In this document: positions 8,112 through 16,885 of the stretch, piece after piece
Layout of the letters: every line of letters starts with the position of its first letter
Numbering within the stretch: the first letter of the stretch is position 1
Source of the DNA: Pseudocolwellia sp. AS88
GTDB taxonomy: Bacteria > Pseudomonadota > Gammaproteobacteria > Enterobacterales > Alteromonadaceae
Length of the DNA stretch: 64,000 nt
Assembly (NCBI RefSeq): GCF_030551755.1
Contig: NZ_JAUPEC010000010.1
Location: 62,001 to 126,000, forward strand
Direction: 5' to 3'
Translations under genes and position numbers: made by a program
The notes under the pieces: generated by a model
Database searches by the model: none
What the model was told of the DNA's origin: nothing
What the model saw: the letters and a program-made list of their open reading frames with translations, nothing else

Positions 8112-9182
8112 TTATTCAGCTTTCAATACTTTAGTAAACTTCCAAGCGTGTTGTAAACCAAACGAATACACAACAAATAATGCAACAAACAACACAAGCA
8201 TAATTGATTCTGGTATATGTAATAACTCACCAACAATACCAACACTAGAAAGAACGATAGCGAGTAAGGTTATAACTAATAATGCTTGTCTTGACGTTAA
8301 ACCAAGTCGCATACATATATGATGTAAATGACCATTATCAGCTTGAAATGGTGATACGCCCTTCTTAATACGACGTAACATAATGGCAAACATATCAATA
8401 AGCGGCACTGCTATTATCCATAAAGCCGTAACAGGTCTAAAAGCAGCTGATTGAAGCTCATTATCTTGGGTAGCAATTGTGAGTAACCATATAACCGTTA
8501 AGCCCATGAACATGCTTCCTGCATCTCCCATAAAGATTTTTTTACCTTTAGTTTTCTGCCTTTTAACGTTATAGAAAAGATAAGGGATTGTAGCAACCAC
8601 CAATATAAGAGGTAATAAGACATCTCTTTCACCACCGGCTAATAAGGTAAGGATTGCGATAGACAGTACCGAGGTAATGCTCATTGAACCAGCTAAGCCA
8701 TCAATCCCATCAATCATATTAAAAGCATTGATTGCAGCAATTGCAGCTAACATTGTAAATATAATGCCAAAATGACCTATATCTACATTACCTAAAGCAA
8801 AAAGGTTACCAAAATCACTTATATAAATCCCTCCACCGAACACCATAACACTCGCGATAAGTGCTTGAGCAAGCATACGTGGAGCAACTCTTAAGTCATA
8901 TATGTCATCTAGTGTTCCAATAAATACTAAGATGGCTGAAGAAATTAAATATAAGTTTAATAATTGGCTTTGTTGAATAAATAATGTTGAGGCAATTAAT
9001 ACGCCGGTGAATATTGAAATACCACCAATAAGAGGGATAGCACCATTATGATTTTTTCGATCTGTTGGATAGTCGATCAATCCGATTTGTGGTGCTAATG
9101 GAAGTAAAACTTTTATTGTAAAAATAGAAGCTAAAAAAGCAACGCACAATGCGGGAAATAAGAAAATCATTCGAAATACCAT
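8112..9182 (-). CDS. wecA: undecaprenyl-phosphate N-acetylglucosaminyl 1-phosphate transferase (WecA-like)
   Basis: Polytopic membrane enzyme of the MraY/WecA family that loads a sugar 1-phosphate on undecaprenyl phosphate, starting O-antigen, ECA or exopolysaccharide units. About ten hydrophobic segments are visible. Family motifs are the DD pair at 92-93 (LDDIYDLR), NAFNMIDGIDGLAGS (about 153-167), GDAGSMFMG (about 218) and the C-terminal HLHH (about 285) of the WecA carbohydrate-recognition loop. Length 356 fits. The ATG has no obvious Shine-Dalgarno; an internal Met at residue 5 is an alternative start. A 12-bp hairpin lies 17 bases upstream. The sugar (GlcNAc) is assumed from WecA resemblance. 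Confidence 0.88.
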   Translation of the reverse strand: MVFRMIFLFPALCVAFLASIFTIKVLLPLAPQIGLIDYPTDRKNHNGAIPLIGGISIFTGVLIASTLFIQQSQLLNLYLISSAILVFIGTLDDIYDLRVAPRMLAQALIASVMVFGGGIYISDFGNLFALGNVDIGHFGIIFTMLAAIAAINAFNMIDGIDGLAGSMSITSVLSIAILTLLAGGERDVLLPLILVVATIPYLFYNVKRQKTKGKKIFMGDAGSMFMGLTVIWLLTIATQDNELQSAAFRPVTALWIIAVPLIDMFAIMLRRIKKGVSPFQADNGHLHHICMRLGLTSRQALLVITLLAIVLSSVGIVGELLHIPESIMLVLFVALFVVYSFGLQHAWKFTKVLKAE

Positions 9183-9198
9183 TTAAATTTATAGTTTT

Positions 9199-9226
9199 TT
9201 AGGTAACAAATACATTTGTTACCTAA
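9199..9226 (-). promoter_or_regulatory. 12-bp perfect hairpin in the wecA leader
   Basis: ttaggtaacaaa (9199-9210) pairs completely with 9215-9226 around a four-base loop. In the wecA direction it is not followed by T residues but by A residues, so it is not a standard terminator. It lies just before the wecA start and after the preceding export gene, and could be an operator, an RNA-stabilising structure or a processing site. Confidence 0.4.
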
Positions 9227-9361
9227 AGCCCAGTTCCAAAGTTAATTTATTAACTAAATCACTCTAAAGCAGTTTACAATTAAACACTCTGTAAATAATA
9301 CAGCGCTATATGAGTAAATGCTATTACCATATAGCTTTACTTATATAATCTTACCTAAATA

Positions 9362-12019
9362 TTATAGGCTTGTTATTGCTGCAACAGCAATGGCTGATTG
9401 ATATATAATTTGAGTAACAGTTTGCCACAAGGTGATATCTTCCATAAAGTAAGTATCTAAAGGCACAACAATAGTATCACCAGCTTTAATCTCATTATTA
9501 TTAGAAGTAAACCAATTACCACTCTCTGGTATGTGTACTGCACCATTGGCTTTAATCACATAAATACGGTCTTCATCCGCTTGGATTTTAATACCACCAC
9601 TTAACTTGATGTAATCTGTGTAAGTTAAGTGGTTTTCATATAAATGAGAGCCTGCTACTTGTACTTGCCCAACAACATTGATTGTATTCCGTTTACTAGC
9701 AACAAAAATACTATCGCCATCTTCCATCGTTATGTTGTTACTTTGCCCTGACAATAAACTAGGGAGATTGATAACTAATCGGCCTATAGGCTTAACCTTA
9801 ATTAAATCTTCTAACAGTTGATTAACTTGTTCGTAGTCAATTGAGCTACCATTTCGTTGTGATAAGGTTTTTGTTGCTATTTCACGCCTTAATTGTTCCG
9901 TAACATCTAATATGTTTTTGCTTTCTAATCGCTTTAAACTTTCTCTCGTAAACAGGGTTGCATTAAGGTCAGCATAATCTGTTAAACCTCCAGCTCTATC
10001 AATAAGTTGTGATAAAGTTTCACCTCTTCGAACTATATATTTACCTGGGAACCTAAACTCTCCGTTTAGAGTAACAACTTGTTCTTCTTGCCAATAAGGT
10101 ATTTTGTTTACGTTTAATCTGTCTCTACTTTTTAGTAAAACATTATCTGAAGTATTATTCAGAGCGCCTTGTAAGTTAATAGCAAGCAGTTGTTTTCTTA
10201 CTTCATTATGAGTTAAATCATTTCGTGATAATTCAGCATTACCTAAAAAAGCTGATTCTGACAAACCACCTGCAGCGGTTATTAAATCTTTAACACTACC
10301 ATTTACAGGTAAAGGATAAGTACCTGGATATTTTACCGCACCCGCAATATCTACAACTTGAACTGAACTATTAGATGCAGCTTGTTGTGTTAAATTACGA
10401 ATAACAGGTAGTAATAAACGTTGTCTTGAAAAGAAGCTAAGTTCTCTAGGTTTTAGTTCATCTAATTCACTTTTTTCTTTTAGTGGGTCATCATTTTCAT
10501 CTAGCTCTTTTTCACCAAATTCTGACCAAAACTCTTTATCGCTAAATCTTGCTTTAGCTTTATTTCTTTCATCATCAATAAGCTTATCTTCGGTCATAAC
10601 TAGATTACTTAACGTATTAACTTTATTAATAATGACGTCTTGATTTGAGAAAACTAAAAGCTTGTCTAAAGGTTTTAACAACAAGTTGTCTTCAGAATCA
10701 TAATTGGCTAAGGCATTTTTCAAACTGAATTGATGCACTTCAATATCTCTACCTAGGCCGGATTGTCTGATCACTAAACTATAAGTTAAATCTGCATCTT
10801 CTAATAAATCAGCTTGAATACTTGGTAATAAATCTGCAACTCTTTGATTACTTTCCCATTGATAAACACCAGGACGAGAAACAGCACCAATAATTGATAC
10901 TGATTGTTGAAATGTTGCAGAACTTTTCATAATACGAACAACATCACCAGCTTGAACTTTTTTACTTTTTTCTGCATTTGACGATAAATCTACATTAATA
11001 ACTGAACGTAAACTCTTTGCATTGTAACGCTCAATAATGGTTGATGACGAATGTGCTGAAGGTAACAAGCCCCCTGCCATTGATAATACGTCGTTTATTG
11101 TTTCGTTTGAAGATAGTTCGTATATGGCTGGTCTTTTCACTTCACCTTCAACGGTAACTCTATTGCCCACAGGAGCAACAAAAACAACATCACCAGATTT
11201 AAGCATGATATCTTTTGATGAATCACCTTTGATTAATAAATCGTATAAGTCGAGAGTTTGAACAAGCTTACCTGCACGTTTTACTTGGATATTACGTAAA
11301 GAACCAATATCACTAATACCACCCGCCGTAAAAATTGCATGAGTAACTGTAGATAAAGAATTTAAAAGATAATTACCCGGCTTGAATGCCTCACCTAATA
11401 CAAAAACACGAATTGAACGAAGCTCACTTAAAGTAATAACAACTTCAACACCTATTACCTTTTTCTGAATTTCATTTCGTAAATAAGCTTTAGCTTCGGA
11501 AAAAGTCATACCTGAAACATTATAAGCACCTAATCTTGGGATTATAACTTTGCCTTCTCTCGAAACTGGCATTTCGTATTCGTCATTCTCTTTACCAAAA
11601 ACTTTGATATTAAGTGTGTCTCCTGTACCAATCATATAACTTTCAGGAATAGCTACATCATTTATTGGTGCAAAAGAGCTAGGAACATTAGCAAATACGT
11701 CATAACCAAATGCCGTTATTTTCTTTTCATCCATAGTATCAAAAGACGAATCATCAAAGTTTCTTTCTCTAGGTGTGTATTGCTCTAATTCTGTTGGTTC
11801 ATTTTTATCTGAGGAAGATGAATTGTTGATTTGAGATTGTATTGAATTTAAATCTACACCCATGCTGCTTGCTAGGGCTTTTTGCTGAGCTGGACTTAGG
11901 CTTTTAAATTGCTCAATTTGTGCTGAAGATATGTTACTAGGTAACTGCGCTGAAAATACCGAAAGTGAAGTACAAAGAAAAAACACCGAAAGTGTTAATT
12001 TTTGAATAAAGTTTGTCAT
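9362..12019 (-). CDS. polysaccharide export outer-membrane protein with six SLBB-type repeats (Wza-like)
   Basis: An 885-residue Poly_export/SLBB protein, much larger than Wza (about 380). A Sec signal peptide (ends near FSA at about 24) has no lipobox. A PES domain (MIGTGDTLNIKVFG onward, about 125-205) is followed by repeated beta-grasp SLBB units. I count six xxGxVxxPGxY-type repeats, starting at VLGEAFKPGNY, VEGEVKRPAIY, IIGAVSRPGVY, IAGAVKYPGTY, LNGEFRFPGKY and VVGQVQVAGSH. A charged linker of about 60 residues (about 475-535) separates the third and fourth. The C-terminal 25 residues form a hydrophobic or amphipathic helix that may span the outer membrane as in Wza. Probably the outer-membrane channel for the polysaccharide started by WecA; partner Wzc/Wzx/Wzy genes are not in the window. 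Confidence 0.88.
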   Translation of the reverse strand: MTNFIQKLTLSVFFLCTSLSVFSAQLPSNISSAQIEQFKSLSPAQQKALASSMGVDLNSIQSQINNSSSSDKNEPTELEQYTPRERNFDDSSFDTMDEKKITAFGYDVFANVPSSFAPINDVAIPESYMIGTGDTLNIKVFGKENDEYEMPVSREGKVIIPRLGAYNVSGMTFSEAKAYLRNEIQKKVIGVEVVITLSELRSIRVFVLGEAFKPGNYLLNSLSTVTHAIFTAGGISDIGSLRNIQVKRAGKLVQTLDLYDLLIKGDSSKDIMLKSGDVVFVAPVGNRVTVEGEVKRPAIYELSSNETINDVLSMAGGLLPSAHSSSTIIERYNAKSLRSVINVDLSSNAEKSKKVQAGDVVRIMKSSATFQQSVSIIGAVSRPGVYQWESNQRVADLLPSIQADLLEDADLTYSLVIRQSGLGRDIEVHQFSLKNALANYDSEDNLLLKPLDKLLVFSNQDVIINKVNTLSNLVMTEDKLIDDERNKAKARFSDKEFWSEFGEKELDENDDPLKEKSELDELKPRELSFFSRQRLLLPVIRNLTQQAASNSSVQVVDIAGAVKYPGTYPLPVNGSVKDLITAAGGLSESAFLGNAELSRNDLTHNEVRKQLLAINLQGALNNTSDNVLLKSRDRLNVNKIPYWQEEQVVTLNGEFRFPGKYIVRRGETLSQLIDRAGGLTDYADLNATLFTRESLKRLESKNILDVTEQLRREIATKTLSQRNGSSIDYEQVNQLLEDLIKVKPIGRLVINLPSLLSGQSNNITMEDGDSIFVASKRNTINVVGQVQVAGSHLYENHLTYTDYIKLSGGIKIQADEDRIYVIKANGAVHIPESGNWFTSNNNEIKAGDTIVVPLDTYFMEDITLWQTVTQIIYQSAIAVAAITSL

Positions 12020-12192
12020 TAAAAGCCAATCCTAGTGTATTAATGTTTTTTAGGGTTTATAACTTTATGTAGTTACAATCCTTTGATTGCCGAATTCTAG
12101 CATTTAAGCAGCTCTCCATAAAGTATCTATTTAATGGTTTAATACTTAAAAGTTAAGTGTAAGTCATAGAAATATGGTGTAAATTTTAAAAG

Positions 12193-12954
12193 TTACTCGT
12201 CTATTTCATCTAAAAATGCTTCAAGTGCAGCTTCGTCCTCTGCATTCACTTCAATCGGCGGGTTACCATCATAGACTTTAAAGTTCATATTTTGAAAATA
12301 TGCATTTTTTACAAATTCGTATGAGTCGATCGATTCATCTATAAGTTTTTCTTGTTGAGATAATGCAGCTCTTTGTTCAAGACCCACGATTGAAGCTCTT
12401 ACAACGTTAGGCCAAAAATCTAATACAGCGAGTGGCCAGTAGTATTTATCAACGTAATCGCCCACCTCTTCTCTTACGGATGAAGGACCTAAACCTGGAA
12501 TAACAATATAAGGACCATCACCCACACCGTAAGTTCCTAATACTTCGCCAAACTCTTCTTGTTTTCTGCCCCAACCAAAGTCGCTTGCGGGATCAAAAAA
12601 ACCTAATAAACCTATTGTAGAGTTTAACAAAAAGCGCCCAGTGCTTTCAGCTGCATCAACAAATTTAGCTTGTAGTAAGTTGTTAATGATTGCAGATGGC
12701 TCATTTAAGTTCATCGCCATGTTGTAAACACCTGAGCGTAAACCTGATGGCACATATTCGACATAGGCTGACGATGCTGGTCTTGCGACGTACTTATCTG
12801 CGTAATCCCAAGTAAACGTCCAGAATGGTCTATTGATTGATTCTAATGGATCTTTGGAGTCGCTATGGCTTGAAGGTGTTGATGAACAGCCAGAAACTGC
12901 TAGTACACAAAGCATAACTAAAATTAGTGGAGATGTTTTTGAAAAACTAACCAT
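12193..12954 (-). CDS. mlaA: MlaA (VacJ) family outer-membrane lipoprotein
   Basis: Outer-membrane part of the Mla phospholipid transport system that removes misplaced phospholipids from the outer leaflet. A lipoprotein signal with lipobox AVSGC places the acylated Cys at 23. The VacJ core is clear: DPLESINRPFWTFTWDYADK near 38-57, PSAIINNLLQ, and GEVLGTYGVGDGPYIVIPGLGPSSVR in the middle. The 253-residue length fits, with an acidic C-terminus (EDEAALEAFLDEIDE). It stands alone between the export gene and the chemotaxis operon; mlaBCDEF are not in the window. Confidence 0.92.
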   Translation of the reverse strand: MVSFSKTSPLILVMLCVLAVSGCSSTPSSHSDSKDPLESINRPFWTFTWDYADKYVARPASSAYVEYVPSGLRSGVYNMAMNLNEPSAIINNLLQAKFVDAAESTGRFLLNSTIGLLGFFDPASDFGWGRKQEEFGEVLGTYGVGDGPYIVIPGLGPSSVREEVGDYVDKYYWPLAVLDFWPNVVRASIVGLEQRAALSQQEKLIDESIDSYEFVKNAYFQNMNFKVYDGNPPIEVNAEDEAALEAFLDEIDE

Positions 12955-13106
12955 AAGACGTTCACTGTTCCAGAAGTTAAAAACTTTATAATGTGTTATA
13001 AAGCAATATTTATATGCAGCAGGATTTTAGCACAATGGATATTCAAAACTAATGAATATTTTAGATGCAAAATTGTTAAATATTGTAAAAATGGGTAACA
13101 ACGTGT

Positions 13107-13562
13107 TTAAGGGGTACTTTGTTTTTGATGAATTGAGATGAGCATTTCTGCTTCAGCTCTTGGAATATCACACTCTCTAACAAGTTCTTCAGCGTCTGCT
13201 CCTAGCTCAACCATTTTAAATGCTCGACTATATAATTTATCTTCTGGTTGTTGAGCTTGGGTTTGCTGTAACTTAGAAATATCTTCTTGAATACTTTTAA
13301 TTCTGTGTTCAAGCTGTTTTGTGACTTGGTTCAATTCAGTATTTTCTGATGTATTTTGATTATTCAATTCTGTTAAAGACTTATCTAAGGTAATAAATAA
13401 AGTTTGTAATTGATTGACTATGAGTTCATTCGAAGCAATATTAGTTTCTGTTAAACGAACTTGTTTTGATAAAGTACGTACTGAATTAAACAACACTATG
13501 ATCACTAGAAACAAAAGCGTTGTTACTATGGCAAGAATTAAGAACTCTGGTGTATTAAACAT
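13107..13562 (-). CDS. DUF2802 protein at the end of the polar chemotaxis operon
   Basis: A 151-residue protein of unknown function found after cheW in polar-flagellum chemotaxis operons of gammaproteobacteria. One N-terminal membrane helix (about residues 8-27) is followed by a predicted coiled coil (about 30-105, many Gln, Leu and Asn) and a conserved C-terminal block SRAFKMVELGADAEELVREC, which looks like a small helical domain with a turn (IPRAEAEML). It begins 17 bp after cheW. Its conserved place next to cheW, parP and parC suggests a role in array or pole organisation, but none is established here. Confidence 0.75.
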   Translation of the reverse strand: MFNTPEFLILAIVTTLLFLVIIVLFNSVRTLSKQVRLTETNIASNELIVNQLQTLFITLDKSLTELNNQNTSENTELNQVTKQLEHRIKSIQEDISKLQQTQAQQPEDKLYSRAFKMVELGADAEELVRECDIPRAEAEMLISIHQKQSTP

Positions 13563-13579
13563 ACGTTAGTTTCAAACAA

Positions 13580-14074
13580 TTAAAATTGTTTAACTTCATC
13601 CCATTCGTCGTCTGAAAGTAATTTATTTAAATCAACTAAAATCAGTAGTTCACCATCGCGGTTGGTTACACCTTGAATAAATTTAGCACTTTCATCGTTA
13701 CCCACATTTGGAGCAACATCGATTTCTGAAGCTCTTAAGTAGACAACCTCAGCTGCGCTATCAACTAAAATACCAATCACTTGTTTGTCTGATTCAATAA
13801 TAACAACACGTGTATTATCAGTAATTTCGCTTGATTCTAAACCAAAGCGCGAGCGAGTATCGATTACTGTAACAACATTACCACGTAAGTTAATAATACC
13901 GAGTACGTATATAGGAGCTCCAGGAACAGGTGCAATTTCACTGTAGCGCAAAACTTCTTGAACTTGCATTACATTGATGCCGTATTTCTCTGAGTCTAAC
14001 TTAAAAGTAACCCATTGTAGAACTTCATCATTATCTTTTTTAACAGATGTTTCATTGGTTGATTCTTTAGACAT
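13580..14074 (-). CDS. cheW: chemotaxis coupling protein CheW
   Basis: Cytosolic adaptor that links chemoreceptors to CheA in the polar array. The 164 residues contain one CheW domain with the signature VMQVQEVLRYSEIAPVPGAP (about 40-59), GIINLRGNVVTVIDTRSRFG and a closing LLILVDLNKLL. An N-terminal extension of about 20 polar residues is extra. A good GAGGA ribosome site precedes the ATG, and the gene lies 51 bp after parP. Confidence 0.94.
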   Translation of the reverse strand: MSKESTNETSVKKDNDEVLQWVTFKLDSEKYGINVMQVQEVLRYSEIAPVPGAPIYVLGIINLRGNVVTVIDTRSRFGLESSEITDNTRVVIIESDKQVIGILVDSAAEVVYLRASEIDVAPNVGNDESAKFIQGVTNRDGELLILVDLNKLLSDDEWDEVKQF

Positions 14075-14125
14075 CTAATATTCCTCAATTCTAAATATTT
14101 ACTACTCTAAAAGACAAAATAATTT

Positions 14126-14929
14126 TTATACTTGCTGTACATTAATGCCGTTATTTAATAATTTAATTAAAGCTTCAACGTCTAGGAGTGCACACATTCT
14201 GTCTTTAACTAAACCTGCTAACCACGGACGTTTAGAGCTTGCTTCAATCCACTTTACATCTTCAGGTTGCAAGGTAACGGTGTCTACTAATGTTTCTGCT
14301 TGTAAGCCCCAGTTACTGTTACTTAACATAATGACAAATTGATAATTTATATACTCTTTTAATTCATCATTATATTTTTCTGGCATTACCCAAAGCGCTG
14401 TATCAACAACATTGATTTTGTCTTCTCTATGCAGCATAACACCACTAAACCAATCAGGTTTCCCCATCAAAGGAGTTGCTTTTGTTAAGTTATGAATACC
14501 ACCTAACTCAACTAAAGGTACAGCTACTGTAAGTCCTGCAACATCAAAAAACATGGCTTGAAAACTACCTTTACGGTATTCAGTTGAATGACTTTTGGTA
14601 ACATTTTCTGTTGTATCTTGAGTCGCTAACTGTATTGTAGGATCGTTTTGCTCTATTGTTGGTGCTTTTAATTCTGTGTCAGTTTCTAACTTATATTCTG
14701 GTTCTACTATTACTTCTGGTACTTTAATATCTGCTGATTTTGTTGAAACTATAGTATCAAGTTCATTATCTGTATTTGTTTCAGTCACTGTAACTGACTG
14801 CAAAAGTTTATTTAGCTTCTCAGTCTCTTCAGCTTTTTGTTCTGCTTTTTGCTCGAAATTGTCTTCAGTTAAAAGCTCTGACAGGTAGCTTTTCATCAAT
14901 TTCTTACTAGCGGCAAGCGGTTTATCCAT
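14126..14929 (-). CDS. parP: ParP-like CheW-domain protein, polar chemotaxis array organiser
   Basis: A 267-residue protein with a long acidic, Thr/Glu-rich variable N-terminus (about 1-125) and a C-terminal CheW-like domain (about 125-262: FFDVAGLTVAVPLVELGGIH, GVMLHREDKINVVDTALWV). This layout and its place between parC and cheW match ParP of Vibrio, which connects the pole-marking ATPase ParC with CheA and keeps arrays at the pole. The gene starts 7 bp after parC. The name rests on architecture and synteny, not on an alignment. Confidence 0.82.
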   Translation of the reverse strand: MDKPLAASKKLMKSYLSELLTEDNFEQKAEQKAEETEKLNKLLQSVTVTETNTDNELDTIVSTKSADIKVPEVIVEPEYKLETDTELKAPTIEQNDPTIQLATQDTTENVTKSHSTEYRKGSFQAMFFDVAGLTVAVPLVELGGIHNLTKATPLMGKPDWFSGVMLHREDKINVVDTALWVMPEKYNDELKEYINYQFVIMLSNSNWGLQAETLVDTVTLQPEDVKWIEASSKRPWLAGLVKDRMCALLDVEALIKLLNNGINVQQV

Positions 14930-14936
14930 TAACTCA

Positions 14937-15710
14937 TCAACTCGTTTGTTGTTCGTTTATTAAAGAATGCAAAAGTTTTTTATAAGCAACTACACCTCTA
15001 GAACTACGTAAAAAATCAGACGGAACTTTCCGCGCTTGGCTAGCATTTCTGAAGTTAGTATCTATTGGAATAACACCAGACCAAACCTTTCCAAAATATT
15101 TATCTTGTAGCTTTCTGTAAGTAGTTAAAGAAGCTTTTGTACGCTTATCAAACATGGTTGGAACAATTGTATATTTAAAAGGGTCTGCTTGCTCCCCTTG
15201 CATAATATCTAAGGTCGTGATCATACGATCTAAGCCTTTTAATGCTAAAAACTCTGTTTGTACCGGTACAATTATGCGATCTGACGCTGCTAAAGCATTG
15301 ACCATGAGCACACCTAAAACAGGTGGACAATCTATCAAAACATAGTCGTATTCATCAGTTAATAACTTCAAAGCTTTTTTAACAACAAGTCCCATTCCGC
15401 CTTTATTTCCAAGAGCTCTATCCAGTGTTGCTAAACCCATTGTCGCAGGAAGAATATCAATATTACTATATTGAGTTGGACATAAGCTTTGCAAAACTTG
15501 CTCTTTTGTTGCAGTTTCTATAAATAGATTATAGATGCTTAAATCAAGTTCTTCAGATTCTATACCAAAATAATAGCTTAAAGATGCATGAGGATCGGTA
15601 TCAACAAGCAATACACGAAAACCTTGGTCGGCTAGAATACCTCCAAGTGTTATCGTTGTGGTTGTTTTACCTACACCACCTTTTTGATTTGCAATTGTCC
15701 AAACTACCAA
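14937..15710 (-). CDS. parC: ParC-like ParA/MinD ATPase for polar chemotaxis array placement
   Basis: A 257-residue P-loop ATPase of the ParA family with the deviant Walker A QKGGVGKTTTT at 9-19, LVDTDPHASLS (about 36-46) and YVLIDCPP (Walker B, about 118-125). In a che operon directly before parP this is the ParC orthologue that directs arrays to the flagellar pole and partitions them at division. It is separate from flhG in the same window, which controls flagellar number. No parB or centromere-like site is visible nearby, so a chromosomal Soj function is unlikely. Confidence 0.86.
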   Translation of the reverse strand: MVVWTIANQKGGVGKTTTTITLGGILADQGFRVLLVDTDPHASLSYYFGIESEELDLSIYNLFIETATKEQVLQSLCPTQYSNIDILPATMGLATLDRALGNKGGMGLVVKKALKLLTDEYDYVLIDCPPVLGVLMVNALAASDRIIVPVQTEFLALKGLDRMITTLDIMQGEQADPFKYTIVPTMFDKRTKASLTTYRKLQDKYFGKVWSGVIPIDTNFRNASQARKVPSDFLRSSRGVVAYKKLLHSLINEQQTS

Positions 15711-15785
15711 TGAAATGCCCTATAAACTGTATAATGTAAAAACATAGCCACTATTTAATGCTAGCGTATTTTTTACGTTTTAGAA

Positions 15786-16874
15786 TTAATTTAGCTTCAA
15801 CTCTTTTAAAATCGAAGGTGCAACTTCGTCTATAGATAAAGTTTGATGTGATAAACCAGCATTAACTATAGCCTGCGGCATACCATATACAACACTTGAA
15901 TCTTCATCTTGTGCCCAAATAGTTGCGCCCTTTGCTTTGAGTAAACGACAGCCTTCTCTTCCGTCAGACCCCATGCCCGTTAAAATAATAGCCAAAGCAC
16001 TGTTATTGAAAAATTTAGCAGCAGAGCCAAAGGTAACGTCAACACTTGGCTTAAATGAAATACGTTCTGAATTGTCTTCAACAATTTTTAATTTATTAGC
16101 GCTACTTAATATCATTTGTTTACCGCCAGGAGCTACATAAGCACAGCCTGGTTTTATTTCATCACCATTAGCGGCCTCTTGTACTGATATTTCACAAAGG
16201 TTATTCAATCTATTAGCGAATGCTTTAGTGAATGAAGCAGGCATATGTTGAACAACAAGAATAGGTAGCGGAAAGTCTTTAGGCAATTGCGTTAATACTT
16301 TTTGCAATGCTACAGGCCCACCGGTAGAGGTTCCTATGGTAAGAATTTTATAATCTGTATTTGATTTTCTTATGCTTGTTCTTGGAGATTGAAAGCTAGA
16401 CTGAACATCTCTTTTTATAGGTTTACTTGCAACTATAGGTGTATGTCGTTCAGTTATACTACTTCTTAATCGAGGGTTTTTACGTGCTAACTGTATAACA
16501 CGTTGTCGAAGTAAACGACCCGCATCAGAAGCATCTGATGCTATTTCGGTAAATTTTTTGGGTAAAAAATCTAATGCTCCAGCATCTAAAGCTTCTAGTG
16601 TCTTTTGAGCACCAGCATGTGTTAAAGAAGAAAACATAATGATAGATGTTGGCGCATATTTCATTATTTGCTTTACCGCGTCAATGCCATTTAATTGAGG
16701 CATTTCTATATCCATGGTAATAACATCTGGCTTAAGCGACTTAGCTTTTTCTACAGCTTCAATACCATTTATAGCAACATCAATAACGCTTAGATTAGGA
16801 TCAGCATTTAAAATATCAGTTACACGACGTCTAAAAAAACTTGAATCATCAACTACCAACACCTTATATGGCAT
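15786..16874 (-). CDS. cheB: protein-glutamate methylesterase/glutaminase CheB
   Basis: Removes methyl groups from chemoreceptor glutamates for adaptation, activated by CheA phosphorylation. Receiver domain: acidic pair at 9-10, phospho-acceptor Asp55 in VITMDIEMP, then a linker of about 40 residues. The C-terminal methylesterase domain has the catalytic triad Ser183 (GTSTGGP), His210 (VVQHMP) and Asp304 (TGMGSDG). Length 362 is normal. It lies 11 bp downstream of cheA and 75 bp before parC. The partner methyltransferase gene cheR is not in this window. Confidence 0.96.
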   Translation of the reverse strand: MPYKVLVVDDSSFFRRRVTDILNADPNLSVIDVAINGIEAVEKAKSLKPDVITMDIEMPQLNGIDAVKQIMKYAPTSIIMFSSLTHAGAQKTLEALDAGALDFLPKKFTEIASDASDAGRLLRQRVIQLARKNPRLRSSITERHTPIVASKPIKRDVQSSFQSPRTSIRKSNTDYKILTIGTSTGGPVALQKVLTQLPKDFPLPILVVQHMPASFTKAFANRLNNLCEISVQEAANGDEIKPGCAYVAPGGKQMILSSANKLKIVEDNSERISFKPSVDVTFGSAAKFFNNSALAIILTGMGSDGREGCRLLKAKGATIWAQDEDSSVVYGMPQAIVNAGLSHQTLSIDEVAPSILKELKLN

Positions 16875-16885
16875 TAATTCTCTCT

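Noticed and set aside
14937-15710. Chromosome partition gene soj/parA
   Set aside because: No parB and no parS-like site nearby; it lies in a che operon before a ParP-like gene, so ParC is the better reading.
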